From NCBI GenBank assembly GCA_023409435.1, contig JAEYHP010000074.1:1-7252 (forward strand): DNA of 7,252 nt. The letters are read 5' to 3'. Below the pieces are notes generated by a model. The model worked only from the letters and a program-made list of their open reading frames with translations, did no database searches and had not been told where the DNA came from. This DNA is from Bacillota bacterium (GTDB lineage Bacteria > Bacillota > Clostridia > Christensenellales > CAG-138). The first letter of the stretch is position 1. Each line of letters begins with the position of its first letter. Shown here piece after piece: positions 1-5,811 of the stretch. Made by a program: the position numbers and the translations under genes.

Positions 1-567
1 GTGGGGGGCGTGCTGTTCGGCGTGGGAACAGGGATACTCATCGGGTGGTTCCCGAAGGTGTACTACTGGGTGCATCCCGTATTGAAGCTGACAGGCGTCA
101 TACCCGCGGTGGCTTGGATGCCGTTCGCCCTTACGCTTGCGCCGACGCCGTTTATAGCGGCGGCGTTGCTGATGGTGCTCTGCGCCTGGTTTCCGATCGC
201 TTCGCTTACGGCGCAGGGGGTACAGTCAACCGCGAAAGTACATTTTGAGGTGGCAAAAACACTTGGGGCAAACACCGCGCAGCTTGTGTTCCGGGTGGCG
301 ATCCCGCACGCGATGCCGCAAATTTTCACCGGAATCGGTACGGCGAACGGTTTTATGTTCACGACCCTCGTTATGGCGGAAATGATGGGGCAGCCCGGCG
401 GTTTGGGCTACTATATCAACCTTTCCAGGGTTTGGTCCCTATATTACAAAGTATTTGCCGCGATTATCATAATGGCGATATTGTTCTCCATCATACTTCA
501 GGCGGTCTCGCTGATACAAAAGCGCGTGCTGCGCTGGCAGAAAGGGTTGGTGAAGCAAAATGGCTGA
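1..567 (+). CDS. NitT/TauT-type ABC importer permease (5' truncated)
   Basis: This is the inner-membrane permease of an ABC importer of the nitrate/sulfonate/taurine class (SsuC/TauC/NrtB-like, BPD_transp_1 fold). The visible 188 residues are very hydrophobic, with about four to five membrane segments. They contain the cytoplasmic EAA coupling loop at about residues 83-102 (EVAKTLGA, then a conserved IP), which docks onto the ATPase. Family members are usually about 250-270 aa, so roughly 60-80 N-terminal residues are probably missing. The reading frame is open to base 1 and the GTG there has no visible ribosome binding site, so the true start lies upstream of the window. The stop overlaps the ATPase start by 8 bp, which indicates translational coupling. 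The substrate cannot be read from the sequence. Family members carry sulfonates, nitrate, bicarbonate, thiamine precursors or aromatic acids. Confidence 0.93.
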   Translation: MGGVLFGVGTGILIGWFPKVYYWVHPVLKLTGVIPAVAWMPFALTLAPTPFIAAALLMVLCAWFPIASLTAQGVQSTAKVHFEVAKTLGANTAQLVFRVAIPHAMPQIFTGIGTANGFMFTTLVMAEMMGQPGGLGYYINLSRVWSLYYKVFAAIIIMAILFSIILQAVSLIQKRVLRWQKGLVKQNG

Positions 568-1342
568 TATGGTGCTTGAAATCGTCGGCGTGAACCGCGT
601 TTATTCCGACGACAAAGAAAATATCGTGGAAGCGTTGTCCGACATCAACCTTTCGGTGAAGCGGGGTGAGTTCATCACGTTTATCGGCTCGAGCGGATGC
701 GGAAAGACAACGCTGCTGCGGCTGATTGCCGGGCTTGATGAGCCGCAGGCAGGCAAACTGTTGCTTGACGGAGAAGAAATTCACTCAACAAGCCCGAACC
801 GCGGATATGTTGTCCAGCAGGGCGGGCTGTTTCCGTGGCTGACGGTGGAGAAAAACATAGCGTTCGGGCTGGAAGTGCGGGGTACAAACCAAAACAAAAA
901 AGCGGACGTCGCGCGCTATATCAATTTAATCGGCCTGAATGGCTTCGAAAAGTCATTTCCACATCAAATCAGCGGAGGTATGGCGCAGCGCGTGGCGATA
1001 GCGCGCGCGCTGATCAATAGCCCGGAATTGCTGCTGCTTGACGAGCCTATGGGGGCGCTTGACAGTTTCACACGCGCAGACATTCAGGAAAAACTGCTTG
1101 AACTCCACAAAGAAAGCGGAACGACAACGCTCCTTGTCACGCACGACGTGGACGAGGCCGTGTATTTAAGCGATCGGATTGTTGTCATGACGCCGCGCCC
1201 CGGAAAAATTGAGGAAATCGTCACTGCGGATTTAATTCGCCCCCGCACCCGTAACGATTTCGCATTCTTTGCTCTGCGCTCGTACATCCTGGAAAAACTG
1301 CACCTGGTGAGCCAGCCGCGTACGCCGGAGTTTTATTTGTAA
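560..1342 (+). CDS. NitT/TauT-type ABC importer ATP-binding protein
   Basis: This is the cytoplasmic ATPase that powers the upstream permease (SsuB/TauB/NrtD-like, 260 aa, normal length). Visible motifs are Walker A GSSGCGKTT (43-51), the Q-loop with VVQQGGLFPWLTV (84-95; LFPWLTV is typical of this subfamily), signature ISGGMAQ (137-143), Walker B LLLLDEP (157-163) with the catalytic Glu, the D-loop GALD, and the switch His195 in VTHD. The C-terminus is short with no extra regulatory domain. The start ATG lies inside the permease 3' end, with a GGG-rich stretch (543-545) upstream. A second in-frame ATG is at 569. No substrate-binding protein gene is visible, so it is presumably upstream of the window. 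All catalytic residues are intact. Confidence 0.95.
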   Translation: MADMVLEIVGVNRVYSDDKENIVEALSDINLSVKRGEFITFIGSSGCGKTTLLRLIAGLDEPQAGKLLLDGEEIHSTSPNRGYVVQQGGLFPWLTVEKNIAFGLEVRGTNQNKKADVARYINLIGLNGFEKSFPHQISGGMAQRVAIARALINSPELLLLDEPMGALDSFTRADIQEKLLELHKESGTTTLLVTHDVDEAVYLSDRIVVMTPRPGKIEEIVTADLIRPRTRNDFAFFALRSYILEKLHLVSQPRTPEFYL

Positions 1343-1380
1343 CAGCGGCAATGTCAAATTTGATGCATGAGGGGAGTCCT

Positions 1381-2277
1381 ATGAGTATCAACCCGGCTTG
1401 CACAGGAGAAAGACTGAGGGAGATCGTAAAACAGCACCCTTGCTTCAGCGCGGAGGCGCATTATAAAAACGGCAGGATTCACCTGCCCGTAAGCCCGGAT
1501 TGCAACATCCGGTGTAAATTCTGCGTGAGGTCGTTTAACCGCACGGAGAACAGGCCGGGCGTGGCGCAGGGGATCATCTCGCCGGAAAAAGCGGCGGGCA
1601 TTTTGGAAAAGGCCATCGCGCTCTGCCCGGAGCTTACGGTGGTGGGCATCGCGGGGCCGGGGGATACGTTAGCGACGCCGCACGCCATAGAAACGTTCGC
1701 GCTCGCGCACGAAAAACACCCGGAGCTTCTGATGTGTTTAAGCACCAACGGCCTGCTGCTGGAACGCTATGTGAAGCGGCTTTTTGAAGTAGGCGTGAAA
1801 ACCGTAACAGTGACCGTCAACGCGGTGGACCCGGATATTTTGAAAGAAATCTGCGCCTGCATCACGCTGGACGGCGTGACCTATACCGGCAGAGACGCGG
1901 CGGAGCAGCTGATTGCGGCGCAAAAGCGCGGCATCGCCGCGGCGATCGAGCTTGGTATGGTGGTTAAGGTCAACACCGTGCTTATACCCGGCGTAAACGA
2001 TACGCATATCGCGGAAATCGCACGGACGGTGGCGGGGGCTGGAGCGCTGATGTACAATATCATTCCGATCATTCCGCAAGGCACGTTCGCGCACGTGGCG
2101 CCGCCCGACTGCGTGACACTGAATGCCGCGCGCGAGGCCGCGGAACCCTATATTACGGTGTTCAGGCACTGCAAACACTGCAGGGCGGACGCCTGCGGCG
2201 TTCCCGGTAAAGGCAACGACATCGCAAAGCTGCTGTATGGGGAACTCAAGGCGGAGGAGACGTTCTCTCATGGGTAA
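1381..2277 (+). CDS. NifB-like radical SAM protein
   Basis: This 298-aa protein is clearly related to the radical SAM domain of NifB, which builds the carbide-containing Fe-S core of nitrogenase cofactor. Key sites are HPC with Cys21, His27, radical SAM cysteines C41-x3-C45-x2-C48, ENRPGV with Glu56, AGPGD (91-95, SAM-binding region), CLSTNG with Cys119, IPGVND (202-207), and a C-terminal CKHCRAD motif (Cys264, Cys267). From knowledge of the family, the HPC Cys, a nearby His, the Glu before RPGV, the CLSTNG Cys and the C-terminal CxxC bind the two accessory clusters. The additional Cys that follows the radical SAM motif in canonical NifB (CNRKYDC type) is absent here (CVRSFNRTEN). There is no NifX-like C-terminal domain. 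The start at 1381 is chosen because GAGGGGAG lies just upstream. The in-frame ATG at 1351 has no ribosome binding site. The gene follows the ABC ATPase by 38 bp, so one operon is likely. Its exact product is unknown, and a true NifB role is not assured. Confidence 0.88.
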   Translation: MSINPACTGERLREIVKQHPCFSAEAHYKNGRIHLPVSPDCNIRCKFCVRSFNRTENRPGVAQGIISPEKAAGILEKAIALCPELTVVGIAGPGDTLATPHAIETFALAHEKHPELLMCLSTNGLLLERYVKRLFEVGVKTVTVTVNAVDPDILKEICACITLDGVTYTGRDAAEQLIAAQKRGIAAAIELGMVVKVNTVLIPGVNDTHIAEIARTVAGAGALMYNIIPIIPQGTFAHVAPPDCVTLNAAREAAEPYITVFRHCKHCRADACGVPGKGNDIAKLLYGELKAEETFSHG

Positions 2278-2300
2278 ATTGCATTGATGAGCATAGACGG

Positions 2301-2495
2301 TTACGCCTTTTGCAGAAGCTTTTTGAGGAGCAGTTCATGGAACTGCTCCTTTTCTTCGCTTAGTGAGCGATGCACGGAATGTTCGGACCAGATCAGTTCC
2401 TTGTGCGGCACGTGGAGAATTTTGAAGTATTCGTTCACCATGGCAAAGGGACTGTCCCCCACGCCTGATACCTGCTTGATAACATAATGCGAAGT
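2301..2495 (-). pseudogene. Alpha/beta-hydrolase C-terminal remnant
   Basis: On the minus strand an open stretch of about 65 codons ends at TAA (2303-2301) and is closed upstream by TGA (2498-2496). The peptide reads ...SPFAMVNEYFKILH, then VPHKELIWSEHSVHRS, then SEEKEQFHELLLKKLL. From knowledge of the family, this matches the C-terminal end of alpha/beta hydrolases of the proline-iminopeptidase/haloperoxidase type. In these, a (Y/F)xxLxAPxKELIWxExSxH segment carries the catalytic His and a LEEPExFxEIL-like helix closes the domain. The nucleophile elbow, the acid residue and most of the protein are missing, because the exporter gene stop lies only about 15 bp beyond the upstream stop. An ATG at 2441 could initiate a 46-aa peptide, but no ribosome binding site supports it. 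This is best read as a truncated, non-functional 3' end that is convergent with the radical SAM gene. Confidence 0.6.
2325..2356 (+). terminator. Putative Rho-independent terminator of the radical SAM operon
   Basis: A perfect inverted repeat GGAGCAGTTC (2327-2336) and GAACTGCTCC (2340-2349), extended by an A-T pair, forms an 11-bp stem with a 3-nt ATG loop. On the plus strand it is followed by TTTTCTTC. It lies about 50 bp past the radical SAM stop codon, in the right orientation to end that operon. The T tract is imperfect, and the sequence also falls inside the decayed hydrolase tail on the other strand. A role as terminator is likely but unproven. Confidence 0.55.
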
Positions 2496-2511
2496 TCACG
2501 TCGTAGCCGCT

Positions 2512-4215
2512 TTACGCCGTGGCCTTCTCCTCCTGCGGCAGGTGGTAGAAGCTATGGAAAGCGCCTCTTTGCCGGAGTAGTTCCTCCAGACTGCCTATCT
2601 CGCAGACCTCGCCGTCCCGCATGAATATGATCCTGTCATATCGGCTCAGCAACTCGGGGCTCATGTTGTGCGTGATAGTGATGAGCGTAAGATCATCCAG
2701 ACCTAATAGGCTGCTTTCAATGGAGTAGGCTGTCTGCATGTCGATGGACGCGGTGCCTTCGTCCAGAATCAGTATCGGCTTGTTTTGTACCAGTGCACGC
2801 GCCACGGCGATGCGCTGGCGCTGGCCGCCCGATAGGCTGCCTCCGTTCTCTCCGACCTGATAATCCAAGCCCTCGGACATACTGTCAAGGAATAGATTCA
2901 CACCGCTCACCGACAACGCGTGGTTCAACTCGGTATCCTGGAATGGCTTGTGCAGGCAAATGTTATCCCGGATACTGCCGCTGAACATATACACATTCTG
3001 ATGTATCACGGACATCATGCTGCGCAGCTTGCCTATATCTAGCTTCCTTATTTCCTGGCCGTCGTAGCGGATACCACCGCTGAAGCCTGCGTAGGCGCCG
3101 CAGAGCAACCGAACGAGCGTGGACTTCCCTGCACCGCTATGCCCTACAATCGCATACTTTTTATTCTTTTGCAGCTCAAGATTCACATCCTTCAGTACCG
3201 GTTGGCCGCTAGTATATGAAAACCTGATATTATCCACTTGGATGCTTGTATCGAAGGAAGGCGTTTGCGTACCGGTGAATGCGGTGTCCTCATAGTCCAT
3301 GATGGCTTCGAGGCGGGTGAGCACCGGCTTGATCCCCTGTACCTTGGGCGTACCGTCCATCACCAGCATGAGCGGGTTGACAAACGAGCTGCTGAGCTGT
3401 ATGAGTGCGAGCAGTATGCCGGCGGATATGCTACCCTGCAGTATGAGGTAAGCGCCGATGAAAAAGCCTGAGAATATGGTGAGATACGCGAGCACCTCAG
3501 AAACGCTCTCGTTAGCGGCGGTGAGCCTGTCGACGCGAAACTTGGCCGCCGCGGCCTCACCGTTGTGCGCTTCGTAATCCGAGCGAACGTAATCGTCCAT
3601 GCCGTAGGCTTTTATCACCTCATAGCCCGCGAGGATGTCCTTCACCTTAGACGTGAACGAGGATAGCTTCTTAGACACCATGTCCTGCCTACTCTGAAGC
3701 GCCTTACCAAATAGCGCTGGAACGGTAAACATGAGCGCGAGGCAGCCGGTCAGGCAAAGGCCGATGACAGCGTTGATGGTGAAGAGTACCGCAACGGCGG
3801 CGACAAACATGACCGCGTTCTGTACAATGGTGAGCAGAGGGAGTATTCCGTTATCCTCGATCAGCTTGATGTCATTAGTCACTGCGGACAGATAGTCGGC
3901 AGTGTTGACGCTACTAAAGTCCTGTGTGTTGCGACGCAGCATTCCTTCAAATACATGCTGCCGCAGCTGCCGCACTACCCGGCAGACAAGCAGTTTGCTC
4001 ATGAGCGAGCCTGCAAAACCGATCACGCCCATGCCAATAAGATATGCGACAGCCGTGATCACGACGCGGCGAAAAGCGTCTACATCGCCGCTCACGGCGA
4101 CGTCCGTCACCCGCTGCAGGATGAGGGCGATAAATACATACGCCACCGAGATGGCCGCGCTCAATATTACGGTCAGCGCGAACAGCAGCTTATTTTCCTT
4201 TAACAGTCTTCTCAC
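2512..4215 (-). CDS. ABC exporter half-transporter (fused TMD-NBD)
   Basis: This is a 567-aa membrane exporter of the MsbA/LmrA/BmrA type, with one transmembrane domain fused to one ATPase domain. It would work as a homodimer or with an unseen partner. Residues 1-300 carry about six membrane segments (for example about 9-34, 50-72, 127-146, 150-170, 240-260 and 263-285). Residues 325-560 form the ATPase, with Walker A GHSGAGKST (358-366), Q-loop Gln406 in HQNVYMF, signature LSGGQ (461-465), Walker B ILILDE (481-486) with catalytic Glu486, and switch His516. GTG at 4215 is chosen because AAGGAG lies 6 nt upstream. Extension to ATG 4269 would run through the operator and to the edge of the -10 box. 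The gene has its own promoter with an ArsR-regulator-type palindrome shared with the neighbouring regulator. That suggests inducible export of a toxic or signal compound, or self-immunity. The substrate is unknown. Confidence 0.92.
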   Translation of the reverse strand: MRRLLKENKLLFALTVILSAAISVAYVFIALILQRVTDVAVSGDVDAFRRVVITAVAYLIGMGVIGFAGSLMSKLLVCRVVRQLRQHVFEGMLRRNTQDFSSVNTADYLSAVTNDIKLIEDNGILPLLTIVQNAVMFVAAVAVLFTINAVIGLCLTGCLALMFTVPALFGKALQSRQDMVSKKLSSFTSKVKDILAGYEVIKAYGMDDYVRSDYEAHNGEAAAAKFRVDRLTAANESVSEVLAYLTIFSGFFIGAYLILQGSISAGILLALIQLSSSFVNPLMLVMDGTPKVQGIKPVLTRLEAIMDYEDTAFTGTQTPSFDTSIQVDNIRFSYTSGQPVLKDVNLELQKNKKYAIVGHSGAGKSTLVRLLCGAYAGFSGGIRYDGQEIRKLDIGKLRSMMSVIHQNVYMFSGSIRDNICLHKPFQDTELNHALSVSGVNLFLDSMSEGLDYQVGENGGSLSGGQRQRIAVARALVQNKPILILDEGTASIDMQTAYSIESSLLGLDDLTLITITHNMSPELLSRYDRIIFMRDGEVCEIGSLEELLRQRGAFHSFYHLPQEEKATA

Positions 4216-4231
4216 GATGTGCTCCTTATTA

Positions 4232-4249
4232 ATTAGATGGTTATCTAAT
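4232..4249. promoter_or_regulatory. Operator palindrome of the exporter gene
   Basis: A perfect 7-bp inverted repeat with a 4-bp spacer, ATTAGAT-GGTT-ATCTAAT, sits between the exporter promoter and its ribosome binding site. It begins about 4 nt after the predicted transcription start. An identical copy, spacer included, lies at the regulator promoter (5386-5403). The position suggests repression by blocking RNA polymerase. Binding by the adjacent ArsR-type protein is inferred from the shared site and the gene pairing. Confidence 0.85.
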
Positions 4250-4259
4250 CTATGACAGG

Positions 4260-4288
4260 ATAATATCATTATGTTTGATTGCTGTCAA
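4260..4288 (-). promoter_or_regulatory. Sigma-A-type promoter of the exporter gene
   Basis: On the minus strand a consensus -35 TTGACA (4288-4283) and a -10 TATTAT (4265-4260) are separated by exactly 17 bp. The predicted start is near 4253, giving a leader of about 38 nt before GTG 4215. It lies between the regulator terminator and the exporter, so the exporter can be transcribed independently of the regulator gene. Confidence 0.82.
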
Positions 4289-4300
4289 TTGTTTTAGATG

Positions 4301-4330
4301 GAAATAAAACATCCTCCCGTTAGGGAGGAC
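4301..4330 (-). terminator. Rho-independent terminator of the ArsR-type regulator gene
   Basis: The inverted repeat TCCTCCC (4312-4318) and GGGAGGA (4323-4329) has a 4-nt loop. On the minus strand it is followed by the T-rich run TGTTTTATTTC. It lies 14 bp past the regulator stop codon and just before the exporter promoter, separating the two transcription units. Confidence 0.82.
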
Positions 4331-4343
4331 GGATAAACCGGAT

Positions 4344-5360
4344 TCAGACCAGCAGCTGTTCCAATGAGCCGATAAACTGGCGCACGGCGTCTTCTTCCAG
4401 ATGGTAATATACGCGCGAATCCTGCTTGTTCACGCCCACAAAGCCGCAGGTGAGTAACACGCTCATATGGTGAGACATGGTGGCTGCCGTTAGCCCTAGC
4501 TGTTCCGCGATCTCCAGGTTATACTTGGGCTTTTGGCGGATGGAACGCAGTATTTCGAGGCGGCTGCCATCGCTTAATGCCTTCAGACGTCGCAGCAGCA
4601 GTTCCTGATCCGGGCCTTCCTGTCTGACCAGCGCCGTGCTCATCAGGCCATAATAGCAGCTATTTGAAAACATGAGCTGCGATACTGGGAAAGCCAGCGA
4701 CGGAAAGACATCCGCTGTTTCCGACAGGGACTTCCTGAATTTGCCGAACATCCCCGCGCCGCCGTCATCCACCGCTTGGGCATACTGCGATATCAGCTTT
4801 TCAAGCGACACGCGGACCTTGCTCTTTGCCTTTTCAAACGCGGACATGTTGGCGTTGATGGTGGATACCAGCTGCTTTATGTGCGCCTTAGGGCTTTTCA
4901 TGATGCGAAGCAGTTTCCATTTCTCGCTCTGCGTCAGCGCGCAGGCGTCTACAAAAGTCATGAGTCCATCAAGCCCTTCTGTGTTGGCGAGCTTTACGTC
5001 ATACAAGCCACGGCACAGCTCCATGATCTCGGTGTTGATCTCGCTGTCGTCAAAGTCATCAACGGATGCGATAAGTTCCCTGTTCTCAAACAGCAGGCAC
5101 ATGAGCAGCAGTAGCAGACCGGTGCCACTGTCATCGAAAAACAGCGCATCGTTTGCGCCCGGCCTGTAATGTTTGCAGAATTCCTGAACGTAGCCGTCGA
5201 ACACCGCCATATGGGTGGCATAGAACTTTTCACCGTCGAAGCCCAGCTCGTCCAACGCTTTGACCGTTTCGCGTCGGGTCTGGTCAACATTGCGGCTCAC
5301 TGATATCAAGCCGATGGTTTCGAAAAGCGGATCCAGCGTATTATATGTCATATTGGGCAT
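4344..5360 (-). CDS. ArsR-type winged-helix regulator with large N-terminal domain
   Basis: This 338-aa protein has a C-terminal ArsR-family winged helix at about residues 256-338. It starts LKALSDGSRLEILRSI, followed by a helix-turn-helix (LEIAEQLGLTAATMSHHMSVL) and a beta wing with DSRVYYHL. Ordinary ArsR proteins are about 90-120 aa. Here about 250 extra residues precede the domain. They are mostly helical and charged, with no motif I recognise, and may be the ligand-sensing or dimerisation part. No CxC metal site is visible in the recognition region, so metal sensing through the classical ArsR site is unlikely. ATG 5360 is preferred because AGAGG lies about 7 nt upstream. The adjacent ATG 5363 is also possible. 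A longer frame to 5438 would run through the operator and the promoter -35 and -10. It sits upstream of, and co-oriented with, the ABC exporter and shares its operator. Local repression with autoregulation is inferred. Confidence 0.87.
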   Translation of the reverse strand: MPNMTYNTLDPLFETIGLISVSRNVDQTRRETVKALDELGFDGEKFYATHMAVFDGYVQEFCKHYRPGANDALFFDDSGTGLLLLLMCLLFENRELIASVDDFDDSEINTEIMELCRGLYDVKLANTEGLDGLMTFVDACALTQSEKWKLLRIMKSPKAHIKQLVSTINANMSAFEKAKSKVRVSLEKLISQYAQAVDDGGAGMFGKFRKSLSETADVFPSLAFPVSQLMFSNSCYYGLMSTALVRQEGPDQELLLRRLKALSDGSRLEILRSIRQKPKYNLEIAEQLGLTAATMSHHMSVLLTCGFVGVNKQDSRVYYHLEEDAVRQFIGSLEQLLV

Positions 5361-5385
5361 CATATCACCTCTCGTGATTAACTTA

Positions 5386-5403
5386 ATTAGATGGTTATCT
5401 AAT
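5386..5403. promoter_or_regulatory. Operator palindrome of the regulator gene
   Basis: A second perfect copy of ATTAGAT-GGTT-ATCTAAT, including the same spacer and three identical flanking bases, overlaps the predicted +1 (about 5403) of the regulator promoter. This placement is typical of autorepression. Both copies have the same orientation relative to their genes. Confidence 0.85.
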
Positions 5404-5409
5404 ACAGCG

Positions 5410-5438
5410 AGTATAATGCATGGCGCAAACGCTGGCAA
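5410..5438 (-). promoter_or_regulatory. Sigma-A-type promoter of the regulator gene
   Basis: On the minus strand, -35 TTGCCA (5438-5433) and -10 TATACT (5415-5410) are separated by 17 bp. The predicted start is near 5403, inside the palindrome, giving a leader of about 43 nt that ends in the GAGAGGTGAT ribosome binding region. The boxes are slightly weaker than those of the exporter promoter. Confidence 0.72.
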
Positions 5439-5527
5439 GCTGTTTTCTGGAAATATTCCTGGAATGTAGTTATTTTATATCGGCTTGCTCGGTGGTTCCT
5501 AAATGTTTGTTAATGTTCATTTTGAAA

Positions 5528-5577
5528 GTAAGCTTTAAACGCCTTCATGAAGTTGAGTGGAGGCGTTTGACGCTTAC
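5528..5577. repeat. Long imperfect inverted repeat
   Basis: The left arm is GTAAGC (5528-5533) plus AAACGCCT (5537-5544). The right arm is AGGCGTTT (5561-5568) plus GCTTAC (5572-5577). Both paired blocks are perfect, with a 3-nt internal mismatch (TTT against GAC) and a 16-nt loop. No strong T tract follows on either strand, so it is not an obvious terminator. Confidence 0.7.
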
Positions 5578-5630
5578 CTCGCTACTACAAGCAGAAGTCC
5601 CGTCAGCGGAAGTCCACTTCGTAGCCGTTA

Positions 5631-5724
5631 AATGTGAAGCTTAGATAACTATACTATTTAAATTTCGCCCATATAGTAGGGAATTATCGATAATTCTTCG
5701 GCTAAAAATGCGAAGTTTAGATAA
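5631..5724. repeat. Degenerate direct repeat pair
   Basis: AATGTGAAGCTTAGATAA (5631-5648) recurs as AATGCGAAGTTTAGATAA (5707-5724), with 16 of 18 bases identical. The related core AATGCGAAGTT also occurs at 2486-2496, on the other side of the exporter module. Function is unknown. Confidence 0.55.
5681..5696. repeat. Perfect 16-bp palindrome
   Basis: GAATTATCGATAATTC is fully self-complementary with no spacer. It could be a regulator binding site, but it is not next to any identifiable promoter and differs from the ArsR-type operators. No function can be assigned. Confidence 0.6.
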
Positions 5725-5811
5725 TACCAGCCTGTACTCAGAAGGCGTGGCAGTTGGGGGATAAACTGCGAAGAACTTGAAAAATGGTGTGTCTTGACTA
5801 TACTGTAGAGG

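Larger units (their letters stand above)
5439..5811. other. Gene-free interval with hairpin, palindrome and short repeats
   Basis: I see no convincing gene in this 373-bp stretch. A 74-codon plus-strand frame (5420-5644) overlaps the regulator promoter, has no ribosome binding site and resembles no known protein. A minus-strand stop-free run follows the EamA stop in the same frame but has no start codon. The interval does hold a long imperfect hairpin (5528-5577), a perfect palindrome (5681-5696), degenerate direct repeats (5631-5648 and 5707-5724), and a small stem GCAGTT/AACTGC (5750-5769). Base composition shifts to AT-rich within it, so it probably marks the junction between two differently acquired segments. 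Confidence 0.6.

Noticed and set aside
1738..2271. 177-codon minus-strand open frame opposite the radical SAM gene
   Set aside because: It is antisense to a gene with clear conserved motifs. Its composition (rich in Arg, His and Ala) is typical of a shadow frame in GC-rich DNA.
2284..2487. 67-codon plus-strand frame after the radical SAM gene
   Set aside because: It has no ribosome binding site and runs through the hairpin. The minus strand of the same stretch has recognisable hydrolase sequence.
4672..5169. 165-codon plus-strand open frame opposite the regulator gene
   Set aside because: It is Ser-rich shadow translation of the regulator's antisense strand, with no ribosome binding site or recognisable domain.
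5458..5520. Short minus-strand peptide frame (MNINKHLGTTEQADIK) ahead of the regulator promoter
   Set aside because: It is only 16 codons with no ribosome binding site. It could be a gene relic but cannot be identified.
5420..5644. 74-codon plus-strand frame
   Set aside because: It begins inside the regulator promoter, has no ribosome binding site, and its product resembles nothing known.
5644..5811. Minus-strand stop-free run of about 55 codons continuing in frame after the EamA stop
   Set aside because: It has no start codon or ribosome binding site and no family resemblance. Such a run is plausible by chance, so it is not called as a gene or readthrough extension.
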